DNA of 64,000 nt from Stereum hirsutum FP-91666 SS1 (GCF_000264905.1 NW_006763132.1:1217503-1281502), one strand, 5' to 3'. Counted from the first letter of the stretch, positions 1-12,515 are shown. Notes: generated from the sequence alone by a model not told the origin. Program-made: numbers and translations.

Positions 1-1354
1 GATACCTCAACATCAACACCATCCCATCCCACGATCTCACGCGCGCTATAAACCCAAAATGGCCAAATGCGTCCCCGAGCGGGCCTGTCTGCAAGGCCAC
101 AAGGAACACGACAAGATGTGAGCAAGCGAGGGGAGCGGAGGGAGTGGAGGGATGTATAAACAGAGTGCGAGCGATGTATGAAGACTGAGAGGGAGCGATG
201 TATAAACGGAGCAAAGACAGAGACAGAGAGAGACGACCGACCTCGCCAGCAAGAATAATATCCTGCACGCCCGACGTCGCATAATCCACATGATCCTCCA
301 TCACCACCTCTCCCTGTGCTTCCCCCTCCGCATCCGCATCTGAATATGTTTCCATCCCTTCATCCTCTTCCTCCTCCCCTTCCTCGTCATCTTCGCGAGG
401 ATTCGAGGTCCCAGATCCAGCCTTCGGACCATGGGAATGGAAGTCAGGCTGTCCTGTCAATGGCTGAGGATCCACCTCGCTCTCTTCACCATCATGTTCC
501 CCATCCCCACCCCCCGCCCCCGCCCACACCCCCCCTGCAAAAGGCGACTCCTTCCTCCACCTAAACACACACGCGTGCCCTCCTCCCTCTCCCTTCCCGT
601 CCTCCCCATCCTCCCCATCATCGTTTGTGTTCGTGTTCGTGTTCGTGTTCGTGTTAGCATCATCACCGTTAGTGTTGTAATCACGCTCCGGGAAGCCTTT
701 CCGCGGCAGCGCCGAACGCACGGTAGATGAATTATACCCCCCGATGGAAGGGATGTATTCTTCGTAGCGGTGTGTGGAGGAGGTTGTGGGGTCTTCGAAT
801 ATTAGGGCGTTCTGTTGCGAGTTGTCAGAACGGATGAATGAATGGGTCAGGATACGCGCATGGACTGACAGGGAGGGGGGAGAGGAGGAGGAAAGTGAAA
901 AGTGAAAGTGAAAAGTGAAAAGTGAAAAGCAAAAATGGAAAGGGAAGTGGATAGGGAAAGAAAGGAAGGGGAGAACGAACCTCGACACTCCGCATCTTAA
1001 CGCCCTCCGGAAACCAAGCATTCATCATCCCCTCCCCATGCATCTCCATCTCCATCTCCCCATCCTCACGCTCCCCCTCCCCCTCATGCCAAGACTCCCC
1101 CGTCCTCAACGGCACGCTACCCTCAAACGAATGATACTCCCGCAGCTCACAATAAAACGGATGTTGAGTGAGGGTGCAGTCGAGGTCGCCGGTCGGGGGG
1201 TTGACGTGGCCGTGGATGGGGATAGAAGGGGAGAGCAGGATGGGGAAGAAGCGGGCGATGTCGGGGTGCTGGGTGATACGACGTGCGAGTTTGATGAAAT
1301 GAAAGAGCGTTCGATGAAATGAGATGGTGTGAGATGAGATGGTGTGTGTGAGAT

Positions 1355-1386
<32 letters not shown>

Positions 1387-2732
1387 TGACGAGGAAAAGG
1401 AAAAGGAATGAGACGTACAGAGATGACGCCGTGCCATGAACCACTCAAGCTCCCAGGTGAGATGACCCGTCCACGAAGGATAGGTTCATCTTCGAGCGCG
1501 AAAGGATCGGTACAACTGACGAGTCGATGCCAATCCTCGTCGTTCCGCTCGCTACGGGTCGGCCTGTCTTCTTCTTCGTCCTCATTCTCTTCTTCGCGTG
1601 CGTCGGAGGTGGAGGCAGAGGCAGAAGTACAAGGGAACGAGATTTTATTCGTGTTATGGATCCAATGATGATGCGCCGCCGCGCGAAAAACAGAGACGGG
1701 GTCATTCGGGTTAATAGCCTGCGCGTATTGATTATATGGCATCTGTTTAAGCCCGACGAAAGCGCGCGCAGAGGCGAGCATCATAGCGGGCGGGACGAGA
1801 GGGGGGTAAGAGATACGGATGGGGAGAGAGAAGTGGTTGATTGTGGTTGTGGGAGGGACGAGGTCGAAGGGGAGTTGGAGGGCTTCGGGGGGGAGGTCTG
1901 GGAAGTGGCAGAGGGGGAGGGATTTGAAGGAGGAGGGGAAGTAGCTGGATGGGTACTGTGGAGGTGATCAGCGAGGGAGTGAGGGAGTAGGGAGAGGGGA
2001 AGGGGAGGAGAGGGAGATACCTGGAAACCTCGGAGAACAAAGGCATGGAGGAGATTGCGGACGGTCTGACGCTGGATCGGGGTCTCGCGCTGGATGTCGT
2101 CTGGGAGGGAGGGTGGAGTGTGAATAGGGGCAAAGGTGAGATGGAGTGAGAGGGGTACCTGGAGTGGTGGTCATCCAGATGAGCCAGAGGATGAGACTGG
2201 TGATCTCCACGTCTTCCTGGGTGAGAGCATACCAGGGCCTGCCCTGAGCACCGTACCTGAGGGAAACGAGTAGCCAGAGCCAGTGTTGGAGGCCGGCCCA
2301 GTTGACGAGCAGCTCAGCGTTTTTGTAGTCGTCCTCGAGAACGGCCAGATAGAGCACCCAGAGGTCGCGCTTCAGGAGAGCGGGGCTAGAGCGATAGAGC
2401 GCAGAGAAGCGTTGGCGGACTGGGAGGGGAGTGGATGGACGGGCGGCTCTGACGCGGCGGAGGGTGAGGTAGCGCAGGCGGAGCTGGTCAGCGAGGGCGT
2501 CGTCGGTCAGGTGGAAGTCGCCGAGACGGCGTGCGGGGGCTTCTGTGTCGAAGGCTACACGGAAGCAGTCTGCGAGAATGCTGGTCTTGAGCGGGTCGAG
2601 CGCTGCTTTGACGGTGCGCGAGGTGAGGAAGAGCGAGAGCAGGTCGTGTGGCCGGCGCGGGTCGAATGCATGGAAGGCAATGCAGCCGAGGACGTCGGGG
2701 ACGAGGCGTTCGAAGGACGAGCGGTGGTCCAT
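1..2732 (-). CDS. F-box domain protein, 3' end beyond window
   Basis: Six exons spliced by eye: 2732-2159, 2100-2021, 1955-1419, 1268-981, 811-242 and 88-<1, all GT-AG and in frame. The N-terminus (MDHRSSFERLVPDVLGCIAF) fits an F-box helix followed by LLSLFLTSRTVKAAL. The last visible exons read DIILAGE joined to TGPLGDAFGHFGF and GRVR-like ARVRSWDGMVLMLR, a C-terminal module I recall from a large Agaricomycete F-box family (…GRVRPWDGLI…). F-box proteins recruit substrates to SCF ubiquitin ligases through Skp1; the substrate is unknown. A long acidic, Asn/Thr repeat-rich insert (NTNTNTNTN, from a microsatellite at about 624-653) separates the two conserved parts. I chose the ATG at 2732 because the F-box begins directly after it; the reading frame stays open upstream but is unlike the family. 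The stop codon lies outside the window. Confidence 0.8.
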
Positions 2733-3485
2733 GGCGGAGGATGTGTGGGGAGTGAGACCATCGCTGGGCGTATTTGTAGGGGAAGAGGAGAAGAGGAGGA
2801 CCAGGAGGACGGACTGCGAGTGTTGATCCCCGCTTTCGTCCACTCCAAGTCCCCGTCCAGGCACTCCCCGCTCGGCGTCCGGCATCTCACGCCCTCTTAG
2901 CGCTTTGATCATCTCTCTCTTCCGTCCTCCGTCGATCGTCACCGTTCTATCCCCTCGGCATTCCACGAACGCTCTTTCCCACACCCCACCTCCATCCACA
3001 CATCCTCCACACCGCCCTCCCCAACGTAATCCGTCCCAGCTCTCTCTCCGAATCCCGCCCCCTTCCGACTTTCTCCCGTCCTTGACTCACTCACCCTCAT
3101 CTCCGTCCACACGAGGCCCACATCTCACAAACCGCGACGACTCCACTCTCCTCAAAACTCTTACCCGCCTCCTCTCGCGATCACTCCCGTCGTCGCCATC
3201 CCATCATGCCGTCCCTTTCCTCCGCTTTCTCCATCCATCTCTCTATTTCCGTTCTCGACCTCTTCATCTCCGTCTTTTTTCTCTCTCTTTAGCCTCACGA
3301 CCTCATCACCATCACCGTCATAATTCGTCTCAGCGCTCCGTGCTGTGTCCAACTTTACACCTTCGGATCGTTTCAAATGTGTACGATCGTCACTCACGCT
3401 GTGTGCGCATATTGCCGTTACACCACCACTGCCTAGGTGAGTCTTTCTCGTTAACTGCACAGATTTCAATACCGTACCACCCCCC

Positions 3486-4280
3486 GAACATCAACATGCC
3501 GCTACTCTTCACGAAACCCCCGTTGCCTAGCCCCCGGCACGAACCGCGACAAACAATTCCAGAGTCCAGACTACGCCCCCGCCCGCTCCTGTTCATGTCT
3601 AGACGGCGGCGTTCATGTCTATGTAAAACACCAGAAAGACCTTCATTTCGACGGTTTTCTCTTTCTTTCAACTACACATCTCCGTCCCCTCTCCACCACG
3701 CCGCCCCATCGAACATCAACATACCGCCACTTTTCACGACCCCCGTTGGTCAAGTTTCCCCGGCATGATTCGCGCCTCGGTATTCCCTTCCGTCCACCAG
3801 GCGCTCCTCTAGGCTCTTCATGTCCGCCTTACCTATGTAGCTACACAACAACTTGGAGGGCTTTTGAGACCCGTCAACTACACATCCCTCCACCGAATAT
3901 CAACATCAACATCCCGTCACTCTTCACGGAACCCCCGTTGCCAAAGTTGTCCCCCTCTCCGGAACGAACCCGCGAGAAAACGATTCTAGAGTCCAGAGTC
4001 CAGACTATGTACGCGTCTCGTCCACCAGGTGCTCCTATTCATGTCCGGTTTCCCTTGCTACACTTGCTACACAACAAGGTCCCTCGAACCCGTTGGACAC
4101 ATTCCGAGCTGCAGCGTTCCCAGCAAACTGCCTACTTACTGATTGACTTAAGTATCATCTACTAACCAAACTTCATCCCAAACATATCCGACAATGGCCG
4201 GAAATCTCCAAGTTGGCTCCGAGTCTCTGCCGGCGGTATCTTCATGTCTATGTAAAACACCACGAACACCACGAACATAC
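3486..4280. repeat. Degenerate repeat array A
   Basis: A block resembling ATCAACATnCCGnnACTCTT followed by CACGnAACCCCCGTTG occurs near 3489-3525, 3713-3748 and 3902-3942. Other shared blocks are TTCATGTCTATGTAAAACAC near 3610 and 4231, GAGTCCAGACTA near 3562 and 3994, CAACTACACATC near 3669 and 3876, and CGTCCACCAGG near 3790 and 4019. The units are diverged and their order is partly reshuffled, with a period of roughly 190-230 bp. No coding potential or terminal inverted repeats were seen. Confidence 0.65.
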
Positions 4281-4504
4281 AGCTCCGTTCATTTCGATCT
4301 GGGTTTTGACTCGTTCCACTAGCCACTCGGTCTATTTCCGTCCTTGCTTGCTTCGAGAATCGCTCGTCACATCACTGTAACTGTTGCATCCTCTTCCAAC
4401 TTCCGGTCGTGCTCCGTGATGGTTGACGCCACTCATATGTTACATACGGCCAGTACTCCTAACTTGACTTATATTTGGGTTTGGGCTAGACTACGACTAG
4501 GCCC

Positions 4505-5330
4505 TGCAGCGGCGAGCGAAGATCCCGGGGAATCCGAGTCGTACAGTTACAGCGAACGGCATTCAATATTCACCCTGGACCGTGAGTCGGTAAGGTCACA
4601 GCGCTCCGTTCTCCATTCTCTAAAACCCTATTCGGTTTTGCGATACAAACGGACTTTATGCTGATAGATGGGGATGGAGATGGGGATGGGTTGACCTGAG
4701 CAGCGAGCGGACATCCAGTGAACGACATCCGTACATCCGTGCATCCGTGGGTCAGTAAGTTCCCCGTTCTCCGTTCTCTGGACCCTTTTTCGGTTGCACG
4801 ATGCTGTGATGTCGAAAACGGATTTTGTGTTGATAGTCTGATGGGGATGAGGATTTACATGTGGACGGGCTTTATCTCGTGCATGATGTACATAGACCCT
4901 GAGCAGCGAGCGGAGATCCCGACGTCTGTCGTCGTCATCGTGCAGTTACTTACAGCGCTCCGTTCCCTGGACCTGTTCTGCGTTTCCCGAGACGAGCGAC
5001 CTCGTTCGGTCGGTTTGCGATACTGTGGTCTTATAATAACTCGGAGTTTGTGCTGATAGAATGGGGTGGGTGATTTGAGCAGCGAGCGGAGATCCCGACG
5101 TCTGTCGTAGTCGTCATCCAGTGAACGACATCCGTACTACTGTAACCTGTGAATCACTGGTAGACTTCACAGCGCTCCGTTCTCCGAGACAAGCATCCAT
5201 ATTCGGATTTACCCTTCTGCATTCGATTCTGCGTTTCTCCGCGATCTCACACTTCGGACTTTGGGCTGATACATGGGGATGGGGATTATCTCGTATGATA
5301 CATGGGATGTCCGTTTCTGATGGTGATAGT
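4505..5330. repeat. Degenerate ~190-bp tandem repeat array B, four units
   Basis: Three marker blocks recur in the same order four times: a GAGCAGCGAGCGGAGATCC-like block (about 4509, 4697, 4897, 5078), a CAGCGCTCCGTTCTCC-like block (about 4597, 4765, 4957, 5170), and a GCTGATAnATGGGGATGG-like block (about 4659, 4847, 5051, 5265). Spacing is 180-200 bp. A weaker fifth copy may sit near 5970-6090. The units are diverged, so the array looks old. No open reading frame spans it. Confidence 0.7.
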
Positions 5331-7442
5331 TGATGGTTGATGATGATGGGGGCGAGGACGAGGACGAGGAGGTGATGAGGAAAGCCTTGGCTGATGGCCG
5401 TGATCAGAATCAAAGTCCGTTGCTTGCTTGCGAGACGAGACGATGTGGCTGTAGACGGAAACGAGGAAGGAAGGAAGGAATTAAATTCAGGATACAAAAT
5501 GGGCCCATAAGGACCAATATCCCTATCCGTATAAGTAACGAGTACCTCGATACTTTTCCGGAAACACTCTTCGACGGGGCCGTCCTATCCAAATACGACG
5601 GACAAAGAGCTCCGACTCAGATGGCGTGGGGGCTTCCGTGTTTTATCTGTCTTATTTTGGATAAATTTACATAAACATAAACGACTTGACCCATTCGGCC
5701 AGAGTCTCAGGCTAAGTTATCGTTTCGTCTTGCCTTCGTACGACGTCCTTTGTCTTCGAACCACCGCCTTCTTCCTCGTGATCTTTCTAGGTGGCGTTCT
5801 TTTCCCTCTTCGTCCACTCTGGCGACGTTCGTTCCGGTGTGCGCGCTAGTCTAGTAGTCAAAGTTCAACGTATGGCCGTCGTTCGTTCGTTACATAGAGC
5901 TTCGGGACTCGGATGCGATTGATGGGGCTAACTTACATATCTAGCGCTCGGCCTCTTTCTGTCATTGACAGTCGTGGCGCTCGTTTTCAAAGTTCTCCGC
6001 CGACTCGACTCTTTTTGCGCTGATAAGTAAGGAAGTATGTACGGGGATAGCGGGGACACGGAGATGGAGATGGATTGGGACGAATGGGTTTAAATTACAG
6101 TATGTGAGTTTTTTTTTCGAGTCCAGGTTTTGTTGGTCGCCGTTTTTGCTCCTACATAGCGCTACTTTATCATGATACACCACTGACTCGTGGCTCGTTC
6201 TGAGAGCGATCGCTTTGAGTACACAGTGGTGGCCTTGCCCCCTCAGGCTCCCGTCCAAAGCCCGGTCAGACTTTGGAAATTCGAAGCGGACTCTCTCAGG
6301 CTTCTAGATCTGGCACGTCCTAGAGAGTCGGTTATAAAGGAGAAAGAAAGAGAGCGAAGGGACAAGTCTTGCTTTCTGGACGTAAGTACTGGGTCTGAAC
6401 GTTCACGCCACGATATCGGAGGAGTGCTAGGAAGGGGAAAGGGATCGTGCGTTAGGGGTTGAGCGTCGATGCGTGCAAGGAAAAGACAAAGACGAGGACC
6501 CTTATGGCATGGGCATGCCGTTCCTTTTCGTTTCCGTTTCCGTTTGTCCGCGCTTTCACCGTTTCATGAACCCCGTCGACGCTCAACATTGCAATGTGAA
6601 TGGGTTTAAATTTCGTCGTACGTGTATTTATTTGGGCACGAGGCTCTTTCGGTGGCCACATCGGTCCATTGACACACTATGGCAACTGGTGCGTACGTTG
6701 CGCTGCCATTTTTTTCCATTGACACTAACATAACCCATCGCGTGAGCACGTCGGTCTTTCGGTGGCGCCCCGTTCTCTTCGCCGTTCCTCGCGATGTCTG
6801 GGAGTCATGATGTCGTATACTTACAGCATCCTTTATCGAGTCGTCGAGCAGCCTTACTGCGATCAATTATGTATGTCTTGTCTTTGGGCTCAAGACTGTA
6901 TTCGAAATAAGCTTGAAAATATGTGCACACCGCTTCGTTCTTTCCATCTTTTGTTTCATAATTTATGGCCCTTCAAGGCGGGGCGAGTGTGTCCAAACTG
7001 AAATAAAAGGGCAAGGGACAGCCGTAAGTGGCGACGGGGTTCAACATGCACTATGTACTTGCTAAGAATGTACATACTGTAGTACGTTACGCGGAAGACA
7101 GCGCAGCGTTGGTCCGAGTCATGACGGAAGAGCTCGACGTGAAGATTTTGTGTGACACTTCGTGCTAAACTCTATCAGACACCGAAACCGGAATTGAAAC
7201 TGCCACAACCTTTTGGTGACGGAGCACTGTAGGCAGGAGGCGCTTACACTACACTAACTTGGATATGGTAGGTGGATGACTATATTGGTGATGAGGAGTG
7301 TGGGCTCGAGGGTCCTACATACAGATGTAGGCACACCGTACATATGATGCCATACGAAGGCACAGAAAACAGGAAAGAAACTCAATACGCCGTCCAACAG
7401 ACTCTATTACAGTCCTTGGAACGGCGAGCATTGATCATAAGT

Positions 7443-8380
7443 TTATTTGAAGGCCAACAAATCTGCGTGGTATGCAGGACGGCCACGAGGCTTGTATTCG
7501 TGCAGGGGCTGGAACACCGGTGCGCCACAAATCCGCACAGCAGGCCCCGTCGCCCAATCGGGCTCCGAGTCATACGAACCTCGAATTATTCCCCATGGGA
7601 CTGGGCAAGTCGTATCCCGAATAAAACCCTCCTTCGCGGCCTTTCGAATTTCGAAAAACACCATTCAATGCTCGAACGCCACAAAGCCTTCGGAAGGAAG
7701 GAAGGATATTCGGAGTCTGGAACGTCCAGAGGCGGTCTCCGTCTTTGCGGAGAGATTCCCGCAGACAGCGACGGCAAAGACCATCCCGAGCTGAGTTCTC
7801 GACTTTCCGCCACTTTCCACCCCCGTTTGCACTCCGCGAACGCGCTCAGGGTCCTACTATCCGCGGCCGGTTACTTTCAAGCCTTCGCCAGCCATGGAAG
7901 GGAAGGCACGGTGAGTGCGATCCTCCGGATCGCTTCCGACGCGGCAGGAAAATACGCGGGCCCTTCGAACTCTTCGAAGGATGCGGCCAGGTGCTGCATC
8001 CGGGTAGAAGATGCCGCACCGGTCACTCATTCGGTGTGCTGCGAGGAGCAAGCGAGTGGGATGCAGGCTCGATATCGTGCGGCGCACGGTAACTTGGCGG
8101 AATATCGGGCACTATTGTTCAGGCTAGCCGGTGGACACGGGGTCGTACATAAGTGACCTCGACATTGTTACTATTAGCGCTGGCGAGCATGACGCACCTC
8201 AAGGTTTTTCGAGGACAAATAGTGTGTAGTAGCGCCTGTCGATTCGAAGACATTAGATTGGTCGTCGGTTTGTCCAGTGAGCCTGTGAGCTGCAGCTTGA
8301 GGTTCTTCTGATTCGTCCGCCGGCCGCTTCTCTTCGCCTGGTGGGGACATTGTTCGTCGCACTCGTGTGTAGGTGCGCAT
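7443..8380 (-). other. Weak coding-like patches, unresolved
   Basis: Two minus-strand stretches look more protein-like than their surroundings. One, 8380-8206, reads MSPPGEEKRPADESEEPQ and ends at a good GTGCGT donor. The other, about 7655-7443, reads RDTTCPVPWGIIRGSYDSE and GRPAYHADLLAFK before a stop. I could not join them with a consistent phase and recognise no family. They may be a diverged gene or a pseudogene, or chance open frames; a plus-strand frame of 294 codons overlaps the same bases. Confidence 0.15.
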
Positions 8381-9839
8381 GTGAACAAAATACCGGTTGA
8401 GGCACCAGCCATGCGAATATTGGGATGCTTGGATTCGGTGGGGGAGATCACGATGGGCAATGAGTACGTATCGGAATGAGAACGTTCAGAACATTCACCA
8501 AGTCGACGACGTGATCTCTCCGGCGCCATCAAAACAGACTGCTGCCGTACCTACCTATCCGAGGATCAATGGAAAGGGGAGGTAAGTACGGAAGAGTCCG
8601 TGGGCGGCCGAGGATCGTCAATGAATCTAGAAAGCTCGACGCTCGAAGGCATGGAGATCCCGAGGGTTCTTGATGCAGATGCGAGGAGTCGGGCATTCAT
8701 CCGCGTTGGGAACTCGTATCAAGTACATCATACTTACAAGCCGTACGGAGTCCTATGGCCACCACTACTAGCCAGGGCGGGTGTCTGCTCAACGGAGTGG
8801 TGGAGGGAAATGCCGTAAGCTTGGAATGAGGGGTGCGCAAGAGTCCTGCGCAGTGTGATGCGTGGGTTAGATGTGTGTATTTCTCCAAATACATTTGTAG
8901 TGAGCAGCTGGCAGTCGCCGAGAAGAAGTCATGGCAGGGTGCTAGCCACGATCAAGCACCACCGGAGCGGCATTGAAAGCTGAACCAGTCTCCTTGGGAA
9001 GACATGGAGTAGATGCCTGTCGCTCTTCTACCTCCGACTCGGGCTGGATAAACGGCTTATGCATGTAAGTTATGCGGCACTGATGTGACTGTCTGTCATG
9101 GAGAGTCTCTGGAGAAGAGGACCGGTGCGCATGTAACTCTCAAGTGAGTCGCCATGTCGGCGCAAATGTCGGCGCAATACCAAAACATGACGGAAGAGCC
9201 CTCAACGTCAGGAGCCTTGGACAGTACATGTCGTGCGTCACAAACTCAAAAAATGAGGTTACCGCCACATTACTGCGGGTGATAATCTACCTGCGGAGAT
9301 CTTGACATTGTTGTAGAGGCAGTGAAGGGGTCAGGGTCAGTTACGGATTTGTAGTGCTTTTGTTCAGCAAGAGACATACCGCAACATGCCTCATGACATC
9401 CGAAGAGGTTGGTACGATTCAGATCCACCGGATAAGCTCATGATTCACAGAACCTGCAAAATTGCAGCAGGTGAAAACGCCGCTGATCGCCAAAACGAGC
9501 GGCAATGAGGTCTTGTTCGCCTCCGTTTCGATCGTCATAGTTCGACTAGAAGGCAGTATTGACTGCTCAAAATCTGCAAGGCCGATGTCAGTGGATTGAA
9601 ATTGAACGGAAAGTTTTCATACTTGGACTGCCATCCTTGGATGCTTTCAGTCCTACATGGAGACGGCTCCATTCCACGATACGACGCAAGTTTCCATGTT
9701 TCAGCCACGAGAAATAACCCAACCATTTCCAGATGGACAAAACGAACAGCTTCGAGGGGCTATGAGATCCGAGTGGAGTATACCCTTGATTAAGGTCCAA
9801 AATGAGTTGCACAACCCACGGTAAGATCAAGGAACGATA

Positions 9840-10143
9840 TTGCATCTACAGGAACGATACATGGCCGACCCGGAGCTTGCATGTTTCGCGTCGGAGGATC
9901 ACATTCGCGGAGAGTAAGGAAACCTACATTGGCAGCGTTGAACTTGACAGGGAGGTGCCTTTCTATGAGAGCTATGAAGTGAGTACTTGTTGACCTCGTT
10001 CTTGCTATAGAAGCTGACTTCTGTTAGTATAAGTATGGTGTCAATCATGGAACAATCAAGAACAACGTACGTACTTGATGTTCTGGGAGACTGAAGCCAC
10101 TTTCCATAGGACAAGAGGTTAGACATGGAAGACAGGGGAAGCG
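9840..10143 (+). other. Possible remnant with starch-binding-like (CBM20) end
   Basis: Three short open pieces join in phase 0 across two consensus GT-AG gaps (9979-10027 and 10067-10109). The joined text runs SVELDREVPFYES, then YEYKYGVNHGTIKNNDKR, then a stop at about 10141-10143. The order (beta-strand, P-F, EYKY, GTI, NDKR) is reminiscent of the C-terminal half of a CBM20 starch-binding domain (…FEYKF…DGT…W…PNR), but the key Trp is absent and the N-terminal half could not be found. It could equally be chance. Confidence 0.15.
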
Positions 10144-10957
10144 ACTAATGGTAAAATTGACAAGTCCGACTGGCACCAGCGAGAGCGTCGTCCTACATCG
10201 CAGCCTGAGGTACGAAGCAAGGTATTTCACAATCACAGTCCATGATTACCTAATCAATACCATCAGAAAGCGAAGAAAACCATCTCTCAGGCTTTGACTC
10301 TGGGGCTCGCTCGATTGCAAGGGTGTTTGCTAAACTCGTAGTAGCCGCAGTCCAACAGCAGTCCCTCAAGTGGTCCGGCAGAACGCGAGAGCCGCTCCTT
10401 TCTACACGCTCGCCTTTCCACGTGTGCCGGTGATGCTGGTTTCAAGCAAAGATACAATCTGGGAGCAGAGGATAGCGGAGTCGACACGTGAGTAGCAGAC
10501 AAAGAATGCTGCCTAGTTCGGAAGTCAAGGGAGCAAGCCGGCAGTCGCCGGGTCGCGGTCCCACGGCATTCGTGGTTTTCTGCATGCACACCGTGTTTCC
10601 GACTTCAGCGACTTTCACAACCGTAGCTTGCTCACTTCATTATAATCTTCATATTTATACTTACATGTAGTCTTTGTACGTGTCTCTTGTCTAGATCCTA
10701 GATTGCTGTGTTAAGACTCGGAAATCTCGTCTCGTACTGAGGTCAACGGCAGTCTCAAGTCGACACTACTACCCGTCTTCGATGCTGTCTCTCTATGCCT
10801 GGACCGAACCTCCTCGCTTGATTCGGATGCATTTGGTCTCATGCGTTGTTGAGCCTGCTGGTCTAAATCGAAACAACGATACGTGAACGCCTCCGCACAG
10901 GGTTCTGGTCGCTACCCTCTTTCATCTTTCTCCACTCACTTTTCCACACACACCATC

Positions 10958-12515
10958 ATGATGTCTCTCATCAAACCCTCTGTTACGAAGCTCAGTGGCC
11001 GGACCATTGCCGAGTCGTATCTTCTCACGAAGTTCATCGCTGCAGGAGCCTGTGGTGCTGTATACTACGCCCTCAATACCGTCTCGACCGAGCAGCCAGA
11101 GTATGCCATCAAGGTTCAGCGCAAGCGTCTGCGCTCCCGACGTCGACTTGCGGCTCTCCGACGCGAGATAGAACTTCACCATCGAGTCTCTACCCACCCA
11201 AATGTCGTCACCCTCCACCGCACCTTTGAAGACTCAGATTTCGTCTACGTCTTCCTCGATTTCAAGCCCTTTGACCTGTTCACCGCCATCGTTGAGAAGA
11301 AATTTTACTGGATGCAGGGAGATCTATTGAAGGAGGCTTTCTGCGGTTTGATCGATGCTGTCGCCTTTTGCCATGACCAAGGTGTCTACCATGGAGGTAC
11401 GTGCATGCAAATGATAAGAGTGTGCCAAGGCGCTAATGCACGCCTTCATCAATAGATCTCAAACCAGACAACGTCTTAGTCTCTGAAGATGGCCGTCATG
11501 TTTGGCTTGCAGATTTTGGTCTAGCTACCGACCTCCCTCTGTCCCGCGATTTCGGTGTGGGTAGCCCAGGTTACTTGAGCCCAGGTCAGTGCGACCTCTC
11601 ACAATCCCATCGTTGGATCCTGATCGTCTTCGTCAGAGTGTCTCAACGACAAGTTCTCCACCAGCGGAGTTTTCTCGACGTCCAAACGTGACATCTGGGC
11701 CATGGGAATCCTTTTAGTGCAGGCGAGGCTCTACAATCTTATAATCTTCTATCTGATGTCTTACATCTCGTATTGTCCGACAACAGATGATTACGGCTCA
11801 CAATCCCTGGAGTCACGCAACTACCTCCGACCGCAACTTCGCGGCCTTTCTCCTTCACCCAAACTCTATTCGCAATGGTCTCCCCATATCTCAAGAAGCG
11901 AGCGAGGTCATCAGCCGTATCCTTGCCTTCATACCCTCCGCTCGTCTCAGCCTCGCAGACATGTACGACCAAGTCTCCCGAATCGGTAGCTTCTTCATGT
12001 CGGATGCGGAGATCGGAGAAGGCTCCGAGATCGTTAGGGAAATCGTCGCCCAAGCTCAAGCTCAAGCTGAATTCCAAGATCAATCTCACACCGATGCTGA
12101 CATCGTCATTCACGTCAAGGAGACATCCATCCCAGAGTCTTCCGACAGCGTCCCAGAGCTCAGATATACTGGACAGCGCGGTGGACCATCATCCGCTTCT
12201 GACAGCACTGGGCCTGTCACCCCCAATACTCGACCATACCCTTCTGCGCGTTCTGCCGACAAGGTCTCCACCCAAAACAAGGAAGCTGGATCGTCGAGTG
12301 TCCTCGTCGTGGATTCATCCATTTCGTATGATGTGACTCGACCTGAAGATCCAGCACGTCACCTCGCATGCGATGTCCCGCCTGCACCCCGTGGTCCACA
12401 CCATCAAAACCCTCATCTCGGTCACACCAAGAAGCCAAAACGCCAGATTGGGCGATCATTTTCGATGGAGTTGACGGAGATGCTCGAATCGCTTCTCCTG
12501 CCAGAGACCGTATAG
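10958..12515 (+). CDS. Serine/threonine protein kinase (Ran1/Ksp1-like)
   Basis: Exons 10958-11396, 11456-11584, 11637-11722 and 11787-12515. The kinase landmarks are all present: YAIKV (Lys of VAIK), LRREIELHH (alpha-C Glu), HGDLKPDNVLV (catalytic loop), LADFGLAT (DFG), GSPGYLSPE (APE), KRDIWAMGILL. The glycine loop is weak (AAGACGAVY, first Gly replaced). The catalytic loop reads HGD rather than HRD, so it is a non-RD kinase that may not need activation-loop phosphorylation. The tail after about residue 300 is low-complexity, rich in Ser/Pro and acidic residues, ending in a basic KKPKRQIGRSFS stretch. The third intron fits best as a GC-AG intron (donor GCGAGG at 11723), because the GT alternative at 11717 loses two residues of the ILL-xN-MIT helix. 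The general layout resembles fungal Ran1/Vhs1/Ksp1 kinases, but subfamily assignment is tentative. Confidence 0.85.

Larger units (their letters stand above)
2733..10957. other. Gene-poor 8.2 kb block with degenerate repeats
   Basis: No convincing protein-coding gene is visible. Open frames here are short, overlap on both strands and lack recognisable domains. The left part (about 3.4-5.3 kb) is made of two families of degenerate tandem repeats, listed separately. The right part (7.2-10.6 kb) has scattered good splice-site-like motifs and a few coding-like patches, described separately at low confidence. It may be an old repeat-derived or pseudogenised region between the F-box gene and the kinase gene. 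Confidence 0.6.

Noticed and set aside
1355..1385. GACGAG microsatellite as a CRISPR-like or regulatory array
   Set aside because: A simple six-base repeat lying in an intron of the F-box gene; ordinary slippage explains it.
2905..3768. 287-codon open frame on the plus strand
   Set aside because: Low-complexity Pro/Ser/His text, overlaps the repeat array and shows no recognisable family.
7272..8156. 294-codon open frame on the plus strand
   Set aside because: No domain, composition unlike the confident genes, and open frames overlap it on the opposite strand. Probably chance in GC-rich DNA.
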